Shown: piece after piece, positions 24,701 through 31,768 of the stretch
How the letters are laid out: every line of letters begins with the position of its first letter
Numbering within the stretch: the stretch's first letter is position 1
Origin: Setoptus koraiensis
Taxonomy: Eukaryota; Arthropoda
NCBI GenBank assembly: GCA_048013815.1
Contig: CM106586.1
Location: forward strand, 6,572,001 to 6,636,000
Direction of reading: 5' to 3'
DNA length: 64,000 nucleotides
Notes under the pieces: model-generated
What the model was told of the DNA's origin: nothing
Seen by the model: only the letters and a program-made list of their open reading frames with translations
Databases searched by the model: none
Made by a program: the position numbers and the translations under genes

Positions 24701-27700
24701 GGATCCGATAGTGCGTCGTGCAGGATTCATGTCGTTAGTGCTCCGTCGCCACCCGAAGGACCTCTCCAGATCACGGACATGACACCTGAGACATGTTCGC
24801 TGTCGTGGAAGCCGCCGTTAGATGACGGTGGTGCGCCTATCGGCAACTATGTCGTCGAACGTCAAGATCAGGCAACCATGCAATGGGTGAAATGTTCCAG
24901 CTTCGTGCGTGGAACTCACTATGAAGTCGTGGGCCTAGAACCGAATCACAAGTATATGTTCAGGGTGATGGCAGAGAACCAGTACGGTCTGTCGAAGCCT
25001 TTAGAGAACCCAGACGGACAGCCAGTGACAGCTAAATTTCCATTTGACGTACCTGGCGCACCGGGAGTGCCCGATGTTGTTGACTATGACGAGACTAGTG
25101 TTAAGCTGCGTTGGACTAAACCCTTGAGCGACGGAGGCTCCAAATTGCACGGATACAAATTGGAGGTTCGTGACAATACGGCAGGCGGCGACTGGGTGCC
25201 TGTCGTTGGCGACACTACTTTACTCAAAGACACTGAATACAAGGTGGACAACTTGATCACGGGCCACAATTACGAGTTTAGGGTCAAGGCCAAGAACGCG
25301 GCCGGTTTCTCGTTGCCCAGCAAGTCCTCGTCCGAGGTGACGGCAAAATCACGTTTTAATGCACCTGGTGCACCTAGGAACTTGAGAGTGACAAAAGTAG
25401 GCAAGAATCATGTGGACCTCAAATGGGACAAGCCTATCTCAGATGGTGGCTCCAAGATAACAGGTTACGCAGTTGAACGAAAAGAAGCAAACAGTTCGTA
25501 CTGGATGAAGGTCAATGATTTTGGTTGCATCGATAGAGAATACACCTGTTACAATTTGCAGGAGAATTTCGAGTACGAGTTTAGAGTGATGGCCATCAAC
25601 GAGGCGGGCAAGAGTGAGCCGTGCACTACATTGCAACCCGTTAAAGTTCAGGAATATCCCGACGGCCAAAAGCCAGAGATAGTTAGAAAGCTAGTATCGA
25701 AGAACATTAACGTAGGCGATCATGAGGTCAAGTTAGAATGTGAGGCCATTGGTAAGCCATTGCCTCAGCCTAGATGGTTTAAGAATGGCAAAGAGCTTAT
25801 ACTGAGCCAGCGCGTTAAAGCGACCCAGACAGAAGATGGTGTTTACACCCTAACATTGACCGAAGTGATGGACAGTGACGAAGGTGATTACACCTGTCAA
25901 GTGACTAATCCATTAGGTTCGGATAGATGCACTTGTTCCGTGTCAATTGGTAGCGCGCCCTCCATACTTAAGTGTCCGTCTGAGGTTTATGTTTGCGAGA
26001 AGGACAATGCAAAAGTGAAGATTTATTTCACAGCCGCCTTACCGGTTGATGTGCAGGTTCTGAAGGACGGCAAACCAATAAGCGAGAGTGGCGAAGACGG
26101 CTCTGCTAGAGCCAGAGTGAAATACACCGTGTTTGACGATTACCTAACTGTACATCTTGGCGACGTTGATAAAAGCGACGAGGCCAATTATAAGATTATT
26201 GTGTCAAACAAGAGCGGAAAAGACGAGGCCAACTTTAATCTCGTTGTGACAAGTTTGCCTGGCCCACCGCAAGGCCCATTGGAGATCGGCGAAATTACCG
26301 AGCATTCGGTGGCATTAGCGTGGCGCCCGCCGGCCCACGATGGAGGATCGCGCATAACACACTATATTGTTCAACGACGGGACACAAGCCAATCGGCAGA
26401 CGCTTGGGTAACCACAACGAGCCAATGCAAGGATTGTCATTTCAATGTGCAAGGATTAACAAATAATAGCGAATACGAATTCCGTGTGATGGCAGTGAAC
26501 GAAAACGGCCAAAGCAATCCATTGGTTAGCACGGGACCGGTGACAGCCAAGCTACCGTTTGATCCGCCATCGCCGCCCGGCATACCGGCAGTCACCCAGA
26601 TAGGTGGCGATTTTGTCAATCTCGAATGGACCAAGCCCCAATCGGATGGCGGCTCGCGAGTGCTGGGCTATTGGATAGAAAAACGCGAGGTGGGTAGCGA
26701 GACGTGGCAACGCGTCAATCCCAGCGTCATGTGTTTGGCTAACCAGATAAATGTTAAAAATCTAATCGAAGATAGAAAGTACGAATTTAGAGTGTTCGCA
26801 GAAAACGCTGCCGGCCTGTCGAAGCCCTCGAGTAACTCTAGCGAGGCCCTCATCAGGGACCCTAACGCAATGGAGGCGCCTAATATAGTGGTTCCGTTGA
26901 AGCCAATGGTTGGCCTGGAAAATAAATCGATTGAGTTAGAATGCACTATTCAAGGAAATCCCAAGCCAAGCGTAACATGGTTCAAGGGTGTGCGTGAATT
27001 GCGCGATGGAGGTAAATATTGTATGACTCAGGAGTCGGCGCCAGGCGGCGGTGTTGTGCACAAATTAATGATTAGCAGGGTATACGGCGAAGACGAAGAC
27101 GAATACTCGTGTAGAGCCAGCAATAAAGCGGGCTCACGCACTACTAGAGCCGACGTTACTATTCAGACGGCGCCAAAATTATTTGTTCCGCCTAGACTGG
27201 CCGCTGATTTGGCCTCGTTTGATTGTGGCGAAAATGTCACACTGAAGATACCGTTTACGGGCAAACCGAAGCCCACTGTGCACTGGTACAAGGGCGACGA
27301 AGAGATTGAACCAGGGGCCCATTTCGACATTGACGTGGACGAGCGCCACACAACGCTGACCATACGCGACGCAAGTCGCCTAGATTCAGGCTTATACCGC
27401 GTGGTCGTAGAGAACAAGCTCGGCCAAGACTCCGCTCAGATCAATGTGGGCATCAGCGACAAGCCAGATCCGCCCCGTTTCCCCATGGTGGAAATGACTA
27501 CAGAAGATTCGGCCATTGTCACTTGGAAGGCGCCATTGTGGGACGGAGGTTCGCACGTAACGAATTATGTCATTGAGAAGCGCGAGTTGCCCATGACCAG
27601 TTGGGTGAGGTGCGCATCGACGCGCATGCAAACGCACGAAGTCGTCAATTTGAACTCAAGCAAAGATTACGAGTTCAGAGTGTTCGCCGAGAACATCTAC

Positions 27701-30004
27701 GGTCGCTCGGAGCCGTCCGACATTTGTCGCGGCACAACGAAAGTGTCCAAGCTCGAAAAGAAGCGCACGGTGTGGCCCGTTGACAGCGAGGGCAAGAAAA
27801 TACGCTCAACGGTGCGGCCAGGCGACGTTGACGACTACGACCGACACGTGAAGGACCTGCCCGCCATTCCGCTGCCGGCCGACATCAAGAGCACGCCCAT
27901 TCTGGACGCCTACGAAATATTGGAACAAATCGGTAACGGCCAGTTCGGTGTGGTGCATCGGGTTCGCGAGCGTGCCACAGGTGACATTTATGCGGCCAAA
28001 TTTGTGCCCACTAGTAGCGCTGAAGAGAAATCGCTGATTAGGCGCGAAATAGACACTATGAATCTGTTGCATCACAAGGGCTTATTGCGTTTGCACGACG
28101 CTTACGAGGACGACGACGAAATGGTGCTTGTGCACGAATTTATAAGCGGCCCAGAGCTGTTTGAGAAAATCGCCGAGCCGGGTTACGAGATGACCGAGGC
28201 CCAAGTGATCAAGTACATGCGACAGATTTGCGAAGCTGTCAAGCATATGCACGACAGAAATGTAATCCATTTGGATTTGAAACCGGAAAATTTGGTGTTG
28301 CAAACAAGCAATCAGCCCAACGCCAAGCTAAAGATAGTGGACTTTGGTCTGGCGTGTCGCTTGGATCCGCACGAATTGTGCAAAATATCCACCCAAGCAG
28401 CCGACTATGCCGCCCCGGAGATATTCGACAAGGAAACGGTTGGCTTCTACACGGACATGTGGGCCGTGGGTGTGCTCGCCTATGTATTGCTCAGCGGTAA
28501 ATCTCCGTTTGAGTCGCCGAGCGCCACAAAAGCGGGCGAGTGGTCATTCGGCAGTGGAGGTAACGTCTTTGATAAGGTTTCGCCAGAGGGCAAGGACTTC
28601 ATTGAGAAGCTGCTTATAAAGCAAAAAGAAAAACGTATGACAGCCCACGAGTGTCTGGATCATCCGTGGTTGCGCGAGGACGCCGCGCCGGAAGGTGCCG
28701 CCTTGAACAGCCGCCTGTTGGGTTCGGACAGTTATGTGAAGGTGCGCGATCAAATGCGATCGCGTTATCCAGGTTACTGGGACGACGCCCACGTGCCCAT
28801 TGGGCACATATCAAACTACAGTTCGTTGCGCAAATTGCATGCCGATCGCTACAAGATACACGAGACCTTCTTGGATAGGCGCGAATTGTCGCCACGTTTC
28901 GTTATCAAGCCCCACTCGACGTTTGCCTATGAGGGTCAATCGGCCAAATTCTATTGTGCCATTGCCTCTAGTGCGCCCGTCACTGTCAGCTGGTACAGGG
29001 ACAATCACGAGCTTAAACAGAGCGTTAAATACATGAAGCGTTACATGGACAACGATTTCAACTTTATAATTAACCGGTGCAAATTGAGCGACCGCGGCGA
29101 ATACATAATCAGAGCGGAAAATCATCACGGTTGGCGCGAGGAACCTGTCTTCCTGAACGTACAATCGCGTCCGCACGATCTACCCCAGGTGCATTTGGAC
29201 GAACCCGTACGCCGGAAGCGCGAGCCGCAACCGCCCGGTTTCGAGGAAGAGCCCGACTCGGCGCCCAAGTTTAACTTTTTACTGCGTCCGCGCATCATCC
29301 AAAGCGGTCTGGGCGTCAAGTTGTTGTGCTGCCTAAAGGGCAAGCCCATGCCTACCATCACCTGGTCAAAAGATGGCAAAGAGCTTAGCAAGAAAGACTA
29401 CACTATGCAACACGCCGATGGAGTGGTAACATTACAGATAGCCGCTTGTAAGCCCAGCGATTCGGGCAAGTACACCTGTCATGCGGTCAATTCGCTTGGA
29501 GAGGCCAAAACAATAGCCGATGTGCTTGTTGAGGACAGACGAATACCGCCACCGTCATCGGGCGGTCATCATCAGCGGGTAAGCTCGGTCAACAGGCGAC
29601 GCGGCTTCACGCCACCGCCCATATTTCTCACTACTAGTCCACCTGTACCGGTCACGATTAGCGGGCCAAGCAACCCAAGCGAACGTCCATTACAGCATGC
29701 CACACACACAACAGCTAAATTATATTCATCAAATTTTTCTATTAACACAAATAGATATTTGAGAAGAAGCTACAAGCTACCGCCAGCGGCAGCGATCACG
29801 ACTCAGCCTAGATCAACTGGGCGCAGTTATGCAACATCAAGATTTTATCATTATCACAGTCCAATAGCGTCTTCATCCTCGGCCTACTACGGCGCCTCCA
29901 ACATACCGAGGCCAATAACATCATTGGCGCACCATTACACTGGCTCTCGTATTCCCATGCGTTCAATATCCAGTTTTGGAAGGAGTCATTCGTCCATGGG
30001 CTGA
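12791..30004 (+). CDS. Twitchin/projectin giant kinase, 17.2-kb main exon
   Basis: This exon encodes about 5,740 residues without a break. In order it holds the rest of Ig 2, Ig 3-8 (12,960-15,160), a low-complexity linker (15,170-17,110), Ig 9-14 (17,120-18,995) and an Fn3/Ig core (about 19,000-27,760; Fn3 1-18 and Ig 15-25). A linker, one protein kinase domain (27,911-28,670), the NYSSLRK-type regulatory tail, Ig 26 and 27, and a Ser/Tyr/Pro-rich C-terminus follow. The Fn3 modules show the DGGxPI.xY...E and YEFRVxAxNxxGxSEP signatures of titin-like proteins. Twitchin/projectin ties thick filaments to the sarcomere and tunes contraction and relaxation in invertebrate muscle (family knowledge). 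Nematode UNC-22 has about 30 Ig and 31 Fn3 modules with five Ig after the kinase; this protein has fewer Fn3 modules and only two Ig after the kinase. The TGA stop is at 30,002-30,004. An internal donor (CGG then GTAAGC, GT at 29,579) could allow another C-terminus. Confidence 0.97.
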   Translation: MDVKKDGNCYTGQLEIQNITIEDAGKYKVVAKNELGESQASISLNFDADEAAAPADGIKPTFIEKPVINQSNNCSLIRFDCKLLADPKPHIQWLHNGEPINLQDSKYKNVQSILVAQEHDDKTTTTANATSSSNVYLVTLQLKDVDSVLSGDYKCIATNKHGQSQASICLNFDKGKPKLPEGWAPKFPRKPTIRQSGSSLILECLLDSKPKPIITWYHGSDVVHQDARHVMLETPVRTKAELLSLGLREADIIALGGDIELGGSTSSSAKLSSSSSSLIKDVYILTMEIISPTTTDGGSYRCNAQNNLGESNANISLNFQGAQQVITEEDEDEAKSAEQTKQQMRRSSNESNASSTSSLQPKLLSKPQIIFENESRLVRMECHVWSSLKAKQLTYEWFKESSLIKSSSSFKQSIKTLGTSNGGQEYLVTMDIADVNDKHSGPYKCIIKNDHGETTASINLQLSTEEQQNHQTSNQEDLTSTGKAPTFVKKPEIIPSENGNAIKMICLVKSSTRLTISWFNDGQQVLFDERVKQSTKLDHDEQVYTICLDIKDVQISDAGVYKCHIKNIHGECTANLSLNIEVIPIIIQKPKIVKKDKKLRKITIECLIGSNEQPECVWEKEQSKVRQDYRHKTEVKKVTKGQYAVSLDINSATSNDSGQYRLVARNEKGETISEPVHVDMDSDGEDGKESGDKKPKITDKLQSKTCTVGETIELVCKYKCTEKVTITWRKNTRIIRESSSYSDQVVKIESDSNSSRLILKNVNKDSQGTYTVSITNSHGSEESEAIVTVNEKRQQKRQDDEEEQAEEEQKRDIKKRKDEEQKQQQDGDVPMDVDDVPKRSAVGDENVSPAESRRTSNASTIGNEEPASRKISKKKKVTPNLLSPSQVTNEASTNEDIVEEEQQKPKRTLSKKRLSSSIKPLKPNDEESPMDTSAANEDEVARKPSVKKRLSTSSTASKADSVLDKLEHPELGEQSDEKPKVKKVKKIVSVKKKKSPLDVDGSSPSNSRASSRRNSNESVASIASTVTGIGAQQQDLSSSSLLRKSSSASQRDDQEAQQSDSIVDTMQQPKRTTSTSSLSGAKTMNKASENSLGPEGVNGTNKADDNATSLLPPHKRTPSAKRASVKSMKSSLADVDEQNTLEIQVNDGKLGTTKPLKKRLSTKSKEGKDTEGNVSNDNTPRASISEPVSTSRKSSSASSINDQASEPQANTKQQVPSVRLNRDRIPSVSVEPAATHTTQDSQKLDQPKSQTSSSLSARRRLSSQQKQEQETSDNSNAKLRDTPSPRLSISSSHDESQERQLEQQQSEEDNNDGSQKRRRGTYDGLRGDLSDSEQPQYRGRSNRESISPTQQNTLFPNMPGGRERTPEQRQGSEGPSSRRGSLLPIPDSPGDSRRPSIIVPDDNKLRPGEIADRRRRSSIDVRRASAIEVEAADRPSTPLKATGKKPAIIDFQDNVSGTEGHTSYLTFGVEGDPVPNLRFFKGDSEIYEGGRYHVVTDGDTNTVHFCIRKSKPMDESRYKIIASNIHGEDTAYIQLFVSDESGMDFRAMLKHRQYAKWKRDQDDPNWGNLKGVEEERLAQIKEPKRPDNFIKPLQNQKVKQGKDLKVRFECVFSKSGVKAKWYRNNKEIYPNNKFHLNSTGDLHVLEINSPFVDDGGKYTCQCLDTKCSAMLEVEEPDPVYKFTKLLPKAKGQYLYRELVLECTCNSYRAQVTWFRDHECKNPIEPSEKYAMELDKFGKKFLRIKDCQFTDSGDYCCRINSNHDEVTKTTIQISEKKFQIMKPLYSQRAIEDDKVVLECEVDEYDAKVKWYRKDRETGKWKELKPEALKSKEIQVDGKKRRLIIKKCKCSDECEYKCCTNADETSAELFVEPSNKWRKRLEDITVVEDEALVLEVEMMERKPGTSLVWFKGSREIGSQGGAMQTTADERVTFKSIDEKQQLIIEHSKPSDAGDWSVSCGKLKCACKVTVLPAEKAPKINFPTGNIVAEVGKPHQIEIPYKIEGTRQSKPVATLMRNGQPVPKEKCEVIIKDDKIILKWRSPQRDDGDENYEFVFENAKGKQSKKFKMDVQGPPGPPEGPLKVSDVFKDKCKLKWERPKDDGGCPIAHYVVERQEIGSGRSTWTECGVSPDCSFECTDLTPKKEYRFRVKAVNKKGASEPLTMPNTIIAKDPYDSPTKPEDVVVVNWDKDFADLEWKAPEKDGGAPIEKYIIEGKDKFASDWSKLMEVPASQGCLAHVTENLREGSTMQFRVRAVNKAGPGEPSQATKPVILKARFVKPYIAGQGLTNIVVKKGRPIRYEISFGAEPPPEITWIANDQELKKEIGHIEIDNMEKKTILQVTNTTRIDSGRYKLILKNSSGQVCSEADVVVLDKPSRPEGPIVVEEIRSDQMTIKWRKPKDTGGQDLDGYVIEKMNPENDRWVPAGECGPDCESFTIKGLIKNKKYKFRVRAKNKEGESEALETTEPILAKDPYEEPGKPGAPSIIDWSANHADLEWTKPTNDGGAPIEGYIIEMRPIDKIGATWEQAAEVSGPDTKATVFGLIKGQKYQFRVKAKNKAGPGEASEASQTLLAKERNLAPKINKANLKPIRIKAGEQVKFDVEIEGEPAPEVTWFFKGQPLVNGQNNGQVTLDQPEYESHLTLKDCTRANSGTYTIKAKNANGSDEAEVEVVVLGKPSKPKGPLDVSDVHADGCTLNWKKPEDDGGSEVTNYIVEKREVGSNEPWSKVSSCVMNESVKVRHLVPGTKYEFRVIAENLYGTSEPLVTEKPVLAKSPYDTPGAPGAPQAAETTDNSITLTWTKPKNDGGAPIQGYVLEKKGPGDDNWTKVTTEPITGEKFKVGNLKKNSDYEFRVAAVNEAGKGDYSEASGKITARPPASPCKIDGGYVMRDITVKVGENYKIEVPFTGFPIPKVEWVLNGDVLNLDSPANKGRLVGEATETSIILENKNAQRGDDGNLVLNISNEQGSDSTSCRIHVVSAPSPPEGPLQITDMTPETCSLSWKPPLDDGGAPIGNYVVERQDQATMQWVKCSSFVRGTHYEVVGLEPNHKYMFRVMAENQYGLSKPLENPDGQPVTAKFPFDVPGAPGVPDVVDYDETSATLTWPKPTNDGGAKIQGYRLEMRDNSGDGEWVPVAGDKALIKDNVYKVEGLTTGHKYEFRVKAKNVAGMSLPSGTSNEVEAKSRFNPPSKPRDLKAAKIGKNHVDLQWEPPISDGGSKVVGYVVERKDASSNYWIKVNDSPCLDAQCHCPNLIENAEYDFRVFAVNEAGKSEPCCTITPVKVEEFPNGKKPEVIKGPTSKEISIGDQLTLECEATGNPTPHARWFKNGKEVILNQRVKATETENGVFTLTITEVMPNDDGDYTCQVTNPLGSDKCSCSITIGAPPEIVRCPQEINACEHDNAKIKIPFSSSMPVEVQVLKDGKPISESGENGSAGARVAYTVYDDFLTVQVNDVNKSDEAKYKVIIKNKSGKAEAQFDLNVTGLPGAPKGPLELSDITENSATVGWKAPDNDGGAPIEGYVVEMLSEDTPNATWEPVVEVSSPATKAKVKGLKKGKKYKFRVKAINKAGPGKPSEESASFVAKEQNSVPKINRDQLKPIRIKAGEQLKLDVDVAGDPVPEITWTFDDQPIVDGQNNGQVSLVQPDNETHLGIKNCQRANSGIYKIRAKNENGFDEAEVEVIVLGKPGKPEGPLDVSDVHAEGCTLSWKKPKDDGGSELTNYIVEKREVGSDAPWSKVSSCVLSESLKVRHLKPGTKYEFRVIAENLYGTSEPLVTEKPIVAKSPYNTPGAPGAPQAAETTDNSITLTWTKPKNDGGAPVQGYILEKKGPGDDNWTKVTTEPITGEKFKVGNLKKNSDYEFRVAAVNEAGKGDYSEASGKITAQPPARPCKIDSGFIMRDITVKVGEEYKIEVPFTGFPRPKVEWSVNGTVILPDQPPNKDRVFSEVNESFIILLNKSAKREDDGLLTLNISNELGSDSASCRIHVVSAPSPPEGPLQITDMTPETCSLSWKPPLDDGGAPIGNYVVERQDQATMQWVKCSSFVRGTHYEVVGLEPNHKYMFRVMAENQYGLSKPLENPDGQPVTAKFPFDVPGAPGVPDVVDYDETSVKLRWTKPLSDGGSKLHGYKLEVRDNTAGGDWVPVVGDTTLLKDTEYKVDNLITGHNYEFRVKAKNAAGFSLPSKSSSEVTAKSRFNAPGAPRNLRVTKVGKNHVDLKWDKPISDGGSKITGYAVERKEANSSYWMKVNDFGCIDREYTCYNLQENFEYEFRVMAINEAGKSEPCTTLQPVKVQEYPDGQKPEIVRKLVSKNINVGDHEVKLECEAIGKPLPQPRWFKNGKELILSQRVKATQTEDGVYTLTLTEVMDSDEGDYTCQVTNPLGSDRCTCSVSIGSAPSILKCPSEVYVCEKDNAKVKIYFTAALPVDVQVLKDGKPISESGEDGSARARVKYTVFDDYLTVHLGDVDKSDEANYKIIVSNKSGKDEANFNLVVTSLPGPPQGPLEIGEITEHSVALAWRPPAHDGGSRITHYIVQRRDTSQSADAWVTTTSQCKDCHFNVQGLTNNSEYEFRVMAVNENGQSNPLVSTGPVTAKLPFDPPSPPGIPAVTQIGGDFVNLEWTKPQSDGGSRVLGYWIEKREVGSETWQRVNPSVMCLANQINVKNLIEDRKYEFRVFAENAAGLSKPSSNSSEALIRDPNAMEAPNIVVPLKPMVGLENKSIELECTIQGNPKPSVTWFKGVRELRDGGKYCMTQESAPGGGVVHKLMISRVYGEDEDEYSCRASNKAGSRTTRADVTIQTAPKLFVPPRLAADLASFDCGENVTLKIPFTGKPKPTVHWYKGDEEIEPGAHFDIDVDERHTTLTIRDASRLDSGLYRVVVENKLGQDSAQINVGISDKPDPPRFPMVEMTTEDSAIVTWKAPLWDGGSHVTNYVIEKRELPMTSWVRCASTRMQTHEVVNLNSSKDYEFRVFAENIYGRSEPSDICRGTTKVSKLEKKRTVWPVDSEGKKIRSTVRPGDVDDYDRHVKDLPAIPLPADIKSTPILDAYEILEQIGNGQFGVVHRVRERATGDIYAAKFVPTSSAEEKSLIRREIDTMNLLHHKGLLRLHDAYEDDDEMVLVHEFISGPELFEKIAEPGYEMTEAQVIKYMRQICEAVKHMHDRNVIHLDLKPENLVLQTSNQPNAKLKIVDFGLACRLDPHELCKISTQAADYAAPEIFDKETVGFYTDMWAVGVLAYVLLSGKSPFESPSATKAGEWSFGSGGNVFDKVSPEGKDFIEKLLIKQKEKRMTAHECLDHPWLREDAAPEGAALNSRLLGSDSYVKVRDQMRSRYPGYWDDAHVPIGHISNYSSLRKLHADRYKIHETFLDRRELSPRFVIKPHSTFAYEGQSAKFYCAIASSAPVTVSWYRDNHELKQSVKYMKRYMDNDFNFIINRCKLSDRGEYIIRAENHHGWREEPVFLNVQSRPHDLPQVHLDEPVRRKREPQPPGFEEEPDSAPKFNFLLRPRIIQSGLGVKLLCCLKGKPMPTITWSKDGKELSKKDYTMQHADGVVTLQIAACKPSDSGKYTCHAVNSLGEAKTIADVLVEDRRIPPPSSGGHHQRVSSVNRRRGFTPPPIFLTTSPPVPVTISGPSNPSERPLQHATHTTAKLYSSNFSINTNRYLRRSYKLPPAAAITTQPRSTGRSYATSRFYHYHSPIASSSSAYYGASNIPRPITSLAHHYTGSRIPMRSISSFGRSHSSMG
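15170..17110 (+). other. Twitchin low-complexity linker (about 645 residues)
   Basis: This part of the large exon lies between Ig 8 and Ig 9. It begins Lys/Glu/Gln-rich (EEEQAEEEQKRDIKKRKDEE), then alternates Ser/Thr-rich and Lys-rich segments with many RRxS or KRxS motifs (AESRRTSNAS, LSKKRLSSS, VKKRLSTSS, KPLKKRLSTKS, PSSRRGSLLP, RRRRSSIDVRRAS). These are candidate basophilic-kinase phosphorylation sites. Nematode twitchin has a similar Ser/Lys-rich insert at the corresponding place. Confidence 0.85.
20213..23227 (+). repeat. Twitchin ten-module tandem unit 1
   Basis: The module order is Fn3-Ig-Fn3-Fn3-Ig-Fn3-Fn3-Fn3-Ig-Ig. From inside the first Fn3 onward each base pairs with unit 2 at a constant offset of 3,024. 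Two tracts (about 21,108-21,397 and 21,697-22,075) are nearly identical to their partners, while the rest is clearly diverged. Confidence 0.92.
23228..26254 (+). repeat. Twitchin ten-module tandem unit 2
   Basis: The module order is the same as in unit 1. The high-identity partner tracts are at about 24,132-24,421 and 24,721-25,099. The Ig domain between the tracts (24,430-24,720) and the Fn3 after them differ strongly in sequence from unit 1. Confidence 0.92.
27911..28670 (+). other. Twitchin protein kinase domain with altered P+1 loop
   Basis: The domain begins YEILEQIGNGQFGVVHRV. The ATP-binding Lys (AAKF) is at 27,998, HLDLKPEN at 28,268 (the His-Leu-Asp form is usual for twitchin kinases) and DFG at 28,340. 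The end of the activation segment reads STQAADYAAPE, where the family has TTGTAEFAAPE, so the conserved Gly-Thr pair has become Gln-Ala. After GKSPF the family's segment around ETLxNV is missing and the chain goes on as ESPSATKAGEWSF. About 255 residues in all, followed by the regulatory tail HISNYSSLRK. Confidence 0.95.
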
Positions 30005-30240
30005 GCGCGACCGTGACCAACTACAATAAGCAACCAATTTAACCGAAAAAAAAGTACTCAAAGGCAAAATCTCGCCGGTTATCAGTTAACTACTATTAAC
30101 GACACCAATTAACAGTGATTGAATTTAATTGTGTCCACTAACGATAGACAAAACTGAACACTGTTGTGTGATTTTGTCGCCAATGAGCCTACAAATCACG
30201 CGAAAACCAACCAACAAAGAGTGATGCTGGTTAGTTAGCG

Positions 30241-30246
30241 AATAAA
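30241..30246 (+). terminator. Candidate poly(A) signal of twitchin
   Basis: AATAAA lies about 240 bases after the twitchin stop codon. A GT run (TGTGTGTGTGT, about 30,293-30,305) follows within 60 bases. Confidence 0.6.
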
Positions 30247-31730
30247 AAACTCCCCCGCAACAATCAACGAACAGCCGCGACATAAGTAGCCGCTGTGTGT
30301 GTGTGTAAATAGTGTAAAATAGAATGAGACACACAGATTACATAGATTTGTAATATTTTTGTGTAAATAACAATGTACATAATAACAATGAATCTGGTGT
30401 ATGAACAATGAATAGGCCACTATCAACTGACACGCAATTCTAGATATATGCAGCTATTTACAATGATCACTCACAATAGTAACATGTATGAATGAACAAG
30501 AAGAAGTTGTTATAACTAGTCCGAACGGATCCGCACATTACCTGTACTGGCGGCACGCACAGATGATTCGATGATGATATATTGGACAATATTATTTGAA
30601 TAATAGGATTTTACTGGACGAACATTAGTGGCAGTTGGATAGATATTGAAGAAGAAGCAATTGAAGCATAAGTAGAATGAACAAATAATGAGATGAAATA
30701 CGCCAGGCGGCAAGCGCTTGTGCCTTGTTTTCTCAAGCCACCAGTAAGTGCCTGGGAGCAGCCAACATGGGAACCGTGTAACGGTAAATATGCTTGTAAG
30801 CGATCTGACCCACTAACCGCGATCCACTCCTGAGTGACCAGTATATGATGCAACTCGCGTGTTTAGCAGTTGAGTGTCGGTAGTTGACCACTGCCAATAG
30901 TGAGCTGGTGACGCTGGCTATGAATGGGCAGCCCTCATTATCTAACTCGAACAAGATCTCACAGTGCTTGCTCACCTGTCCGCGGACCGGTCAGTCTATT
31001 TGTCGGCAAGCTCGATTTCTACACCGGACGAAGGACAGTGAAAAGGACACTGAATAGAGCGGCCCTCATACCTACATTTGAGGTTGGTCCGTTATATTTA
31101 CCGTTCTCTATTCACTAGTCTACTCGCTAATCCACTCACTGATCTACTCACTGGTCCATCGGCTGGAGAGTGGGGCCCTCAATTCAATTCAGAGAATATT
31201 TTCCCTTCTTCTGCCGCCTCTCTTTCTCCGGCCGGCTGGTAGCCAGATAGTTGATGCTGGTCACTTGAGGCATTAAATCATCGACCATTGGCCAATTGGC
31301 ATTCGTAGAATTCCACGAGGATAACAAATATTGTCTATTTGTCGTTTTACTAGTAGTGTATATTATACTATAGGAAGTGTAGAGGCGACCAAGCCGATAT
31401 TTCATTACTAGAGACGACAAAATGTGTAAGCATCGACCGACCACCACTTTGGATGGCCGCCAGAGCCATCGAAAGTGCAATGAATAGGCGGAGTGCCTTA
31501 CCTGGCCATACTTCTGTGTACATAGCTGTATATATGCTATGAATCGGCTGTCTATCGGCATTTATTGATATACATCCGTGTATCTCGATTGTATAGGAAA
31601 CATCACAATTGTGAGTGGCACAGGTTTGATGATGTTATTACAACAGAAAATACAAGTACATGGACGGACACACAGTGAATTGGTTTCAAGGCCGACTAAA
31701 CGCTCGCAGCAATAATAACATAACAGTTAT

Positions 31731-31768
31731 TAGTCTCTGGCTATATATATATATATAACCAGAGACTA
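31731..31768. repeat. 38-bp AT-rich palindrome
   Basis: The arms TAGTCTCTGG plus CTATATATA and TATATATAA plus CCAGAGACTA pair at 18 of 19 positions with no spacer. A further TATATA tract with GGCTATAT...ATATAGCC arms extends the self-complementary zone to about 31,800. Confidence 0.9.

Noticed and set aside
31184-31561. Minus-strand open frame of 125 codons
   Set aside because: No domain, no splice or start context, and random-like composition.
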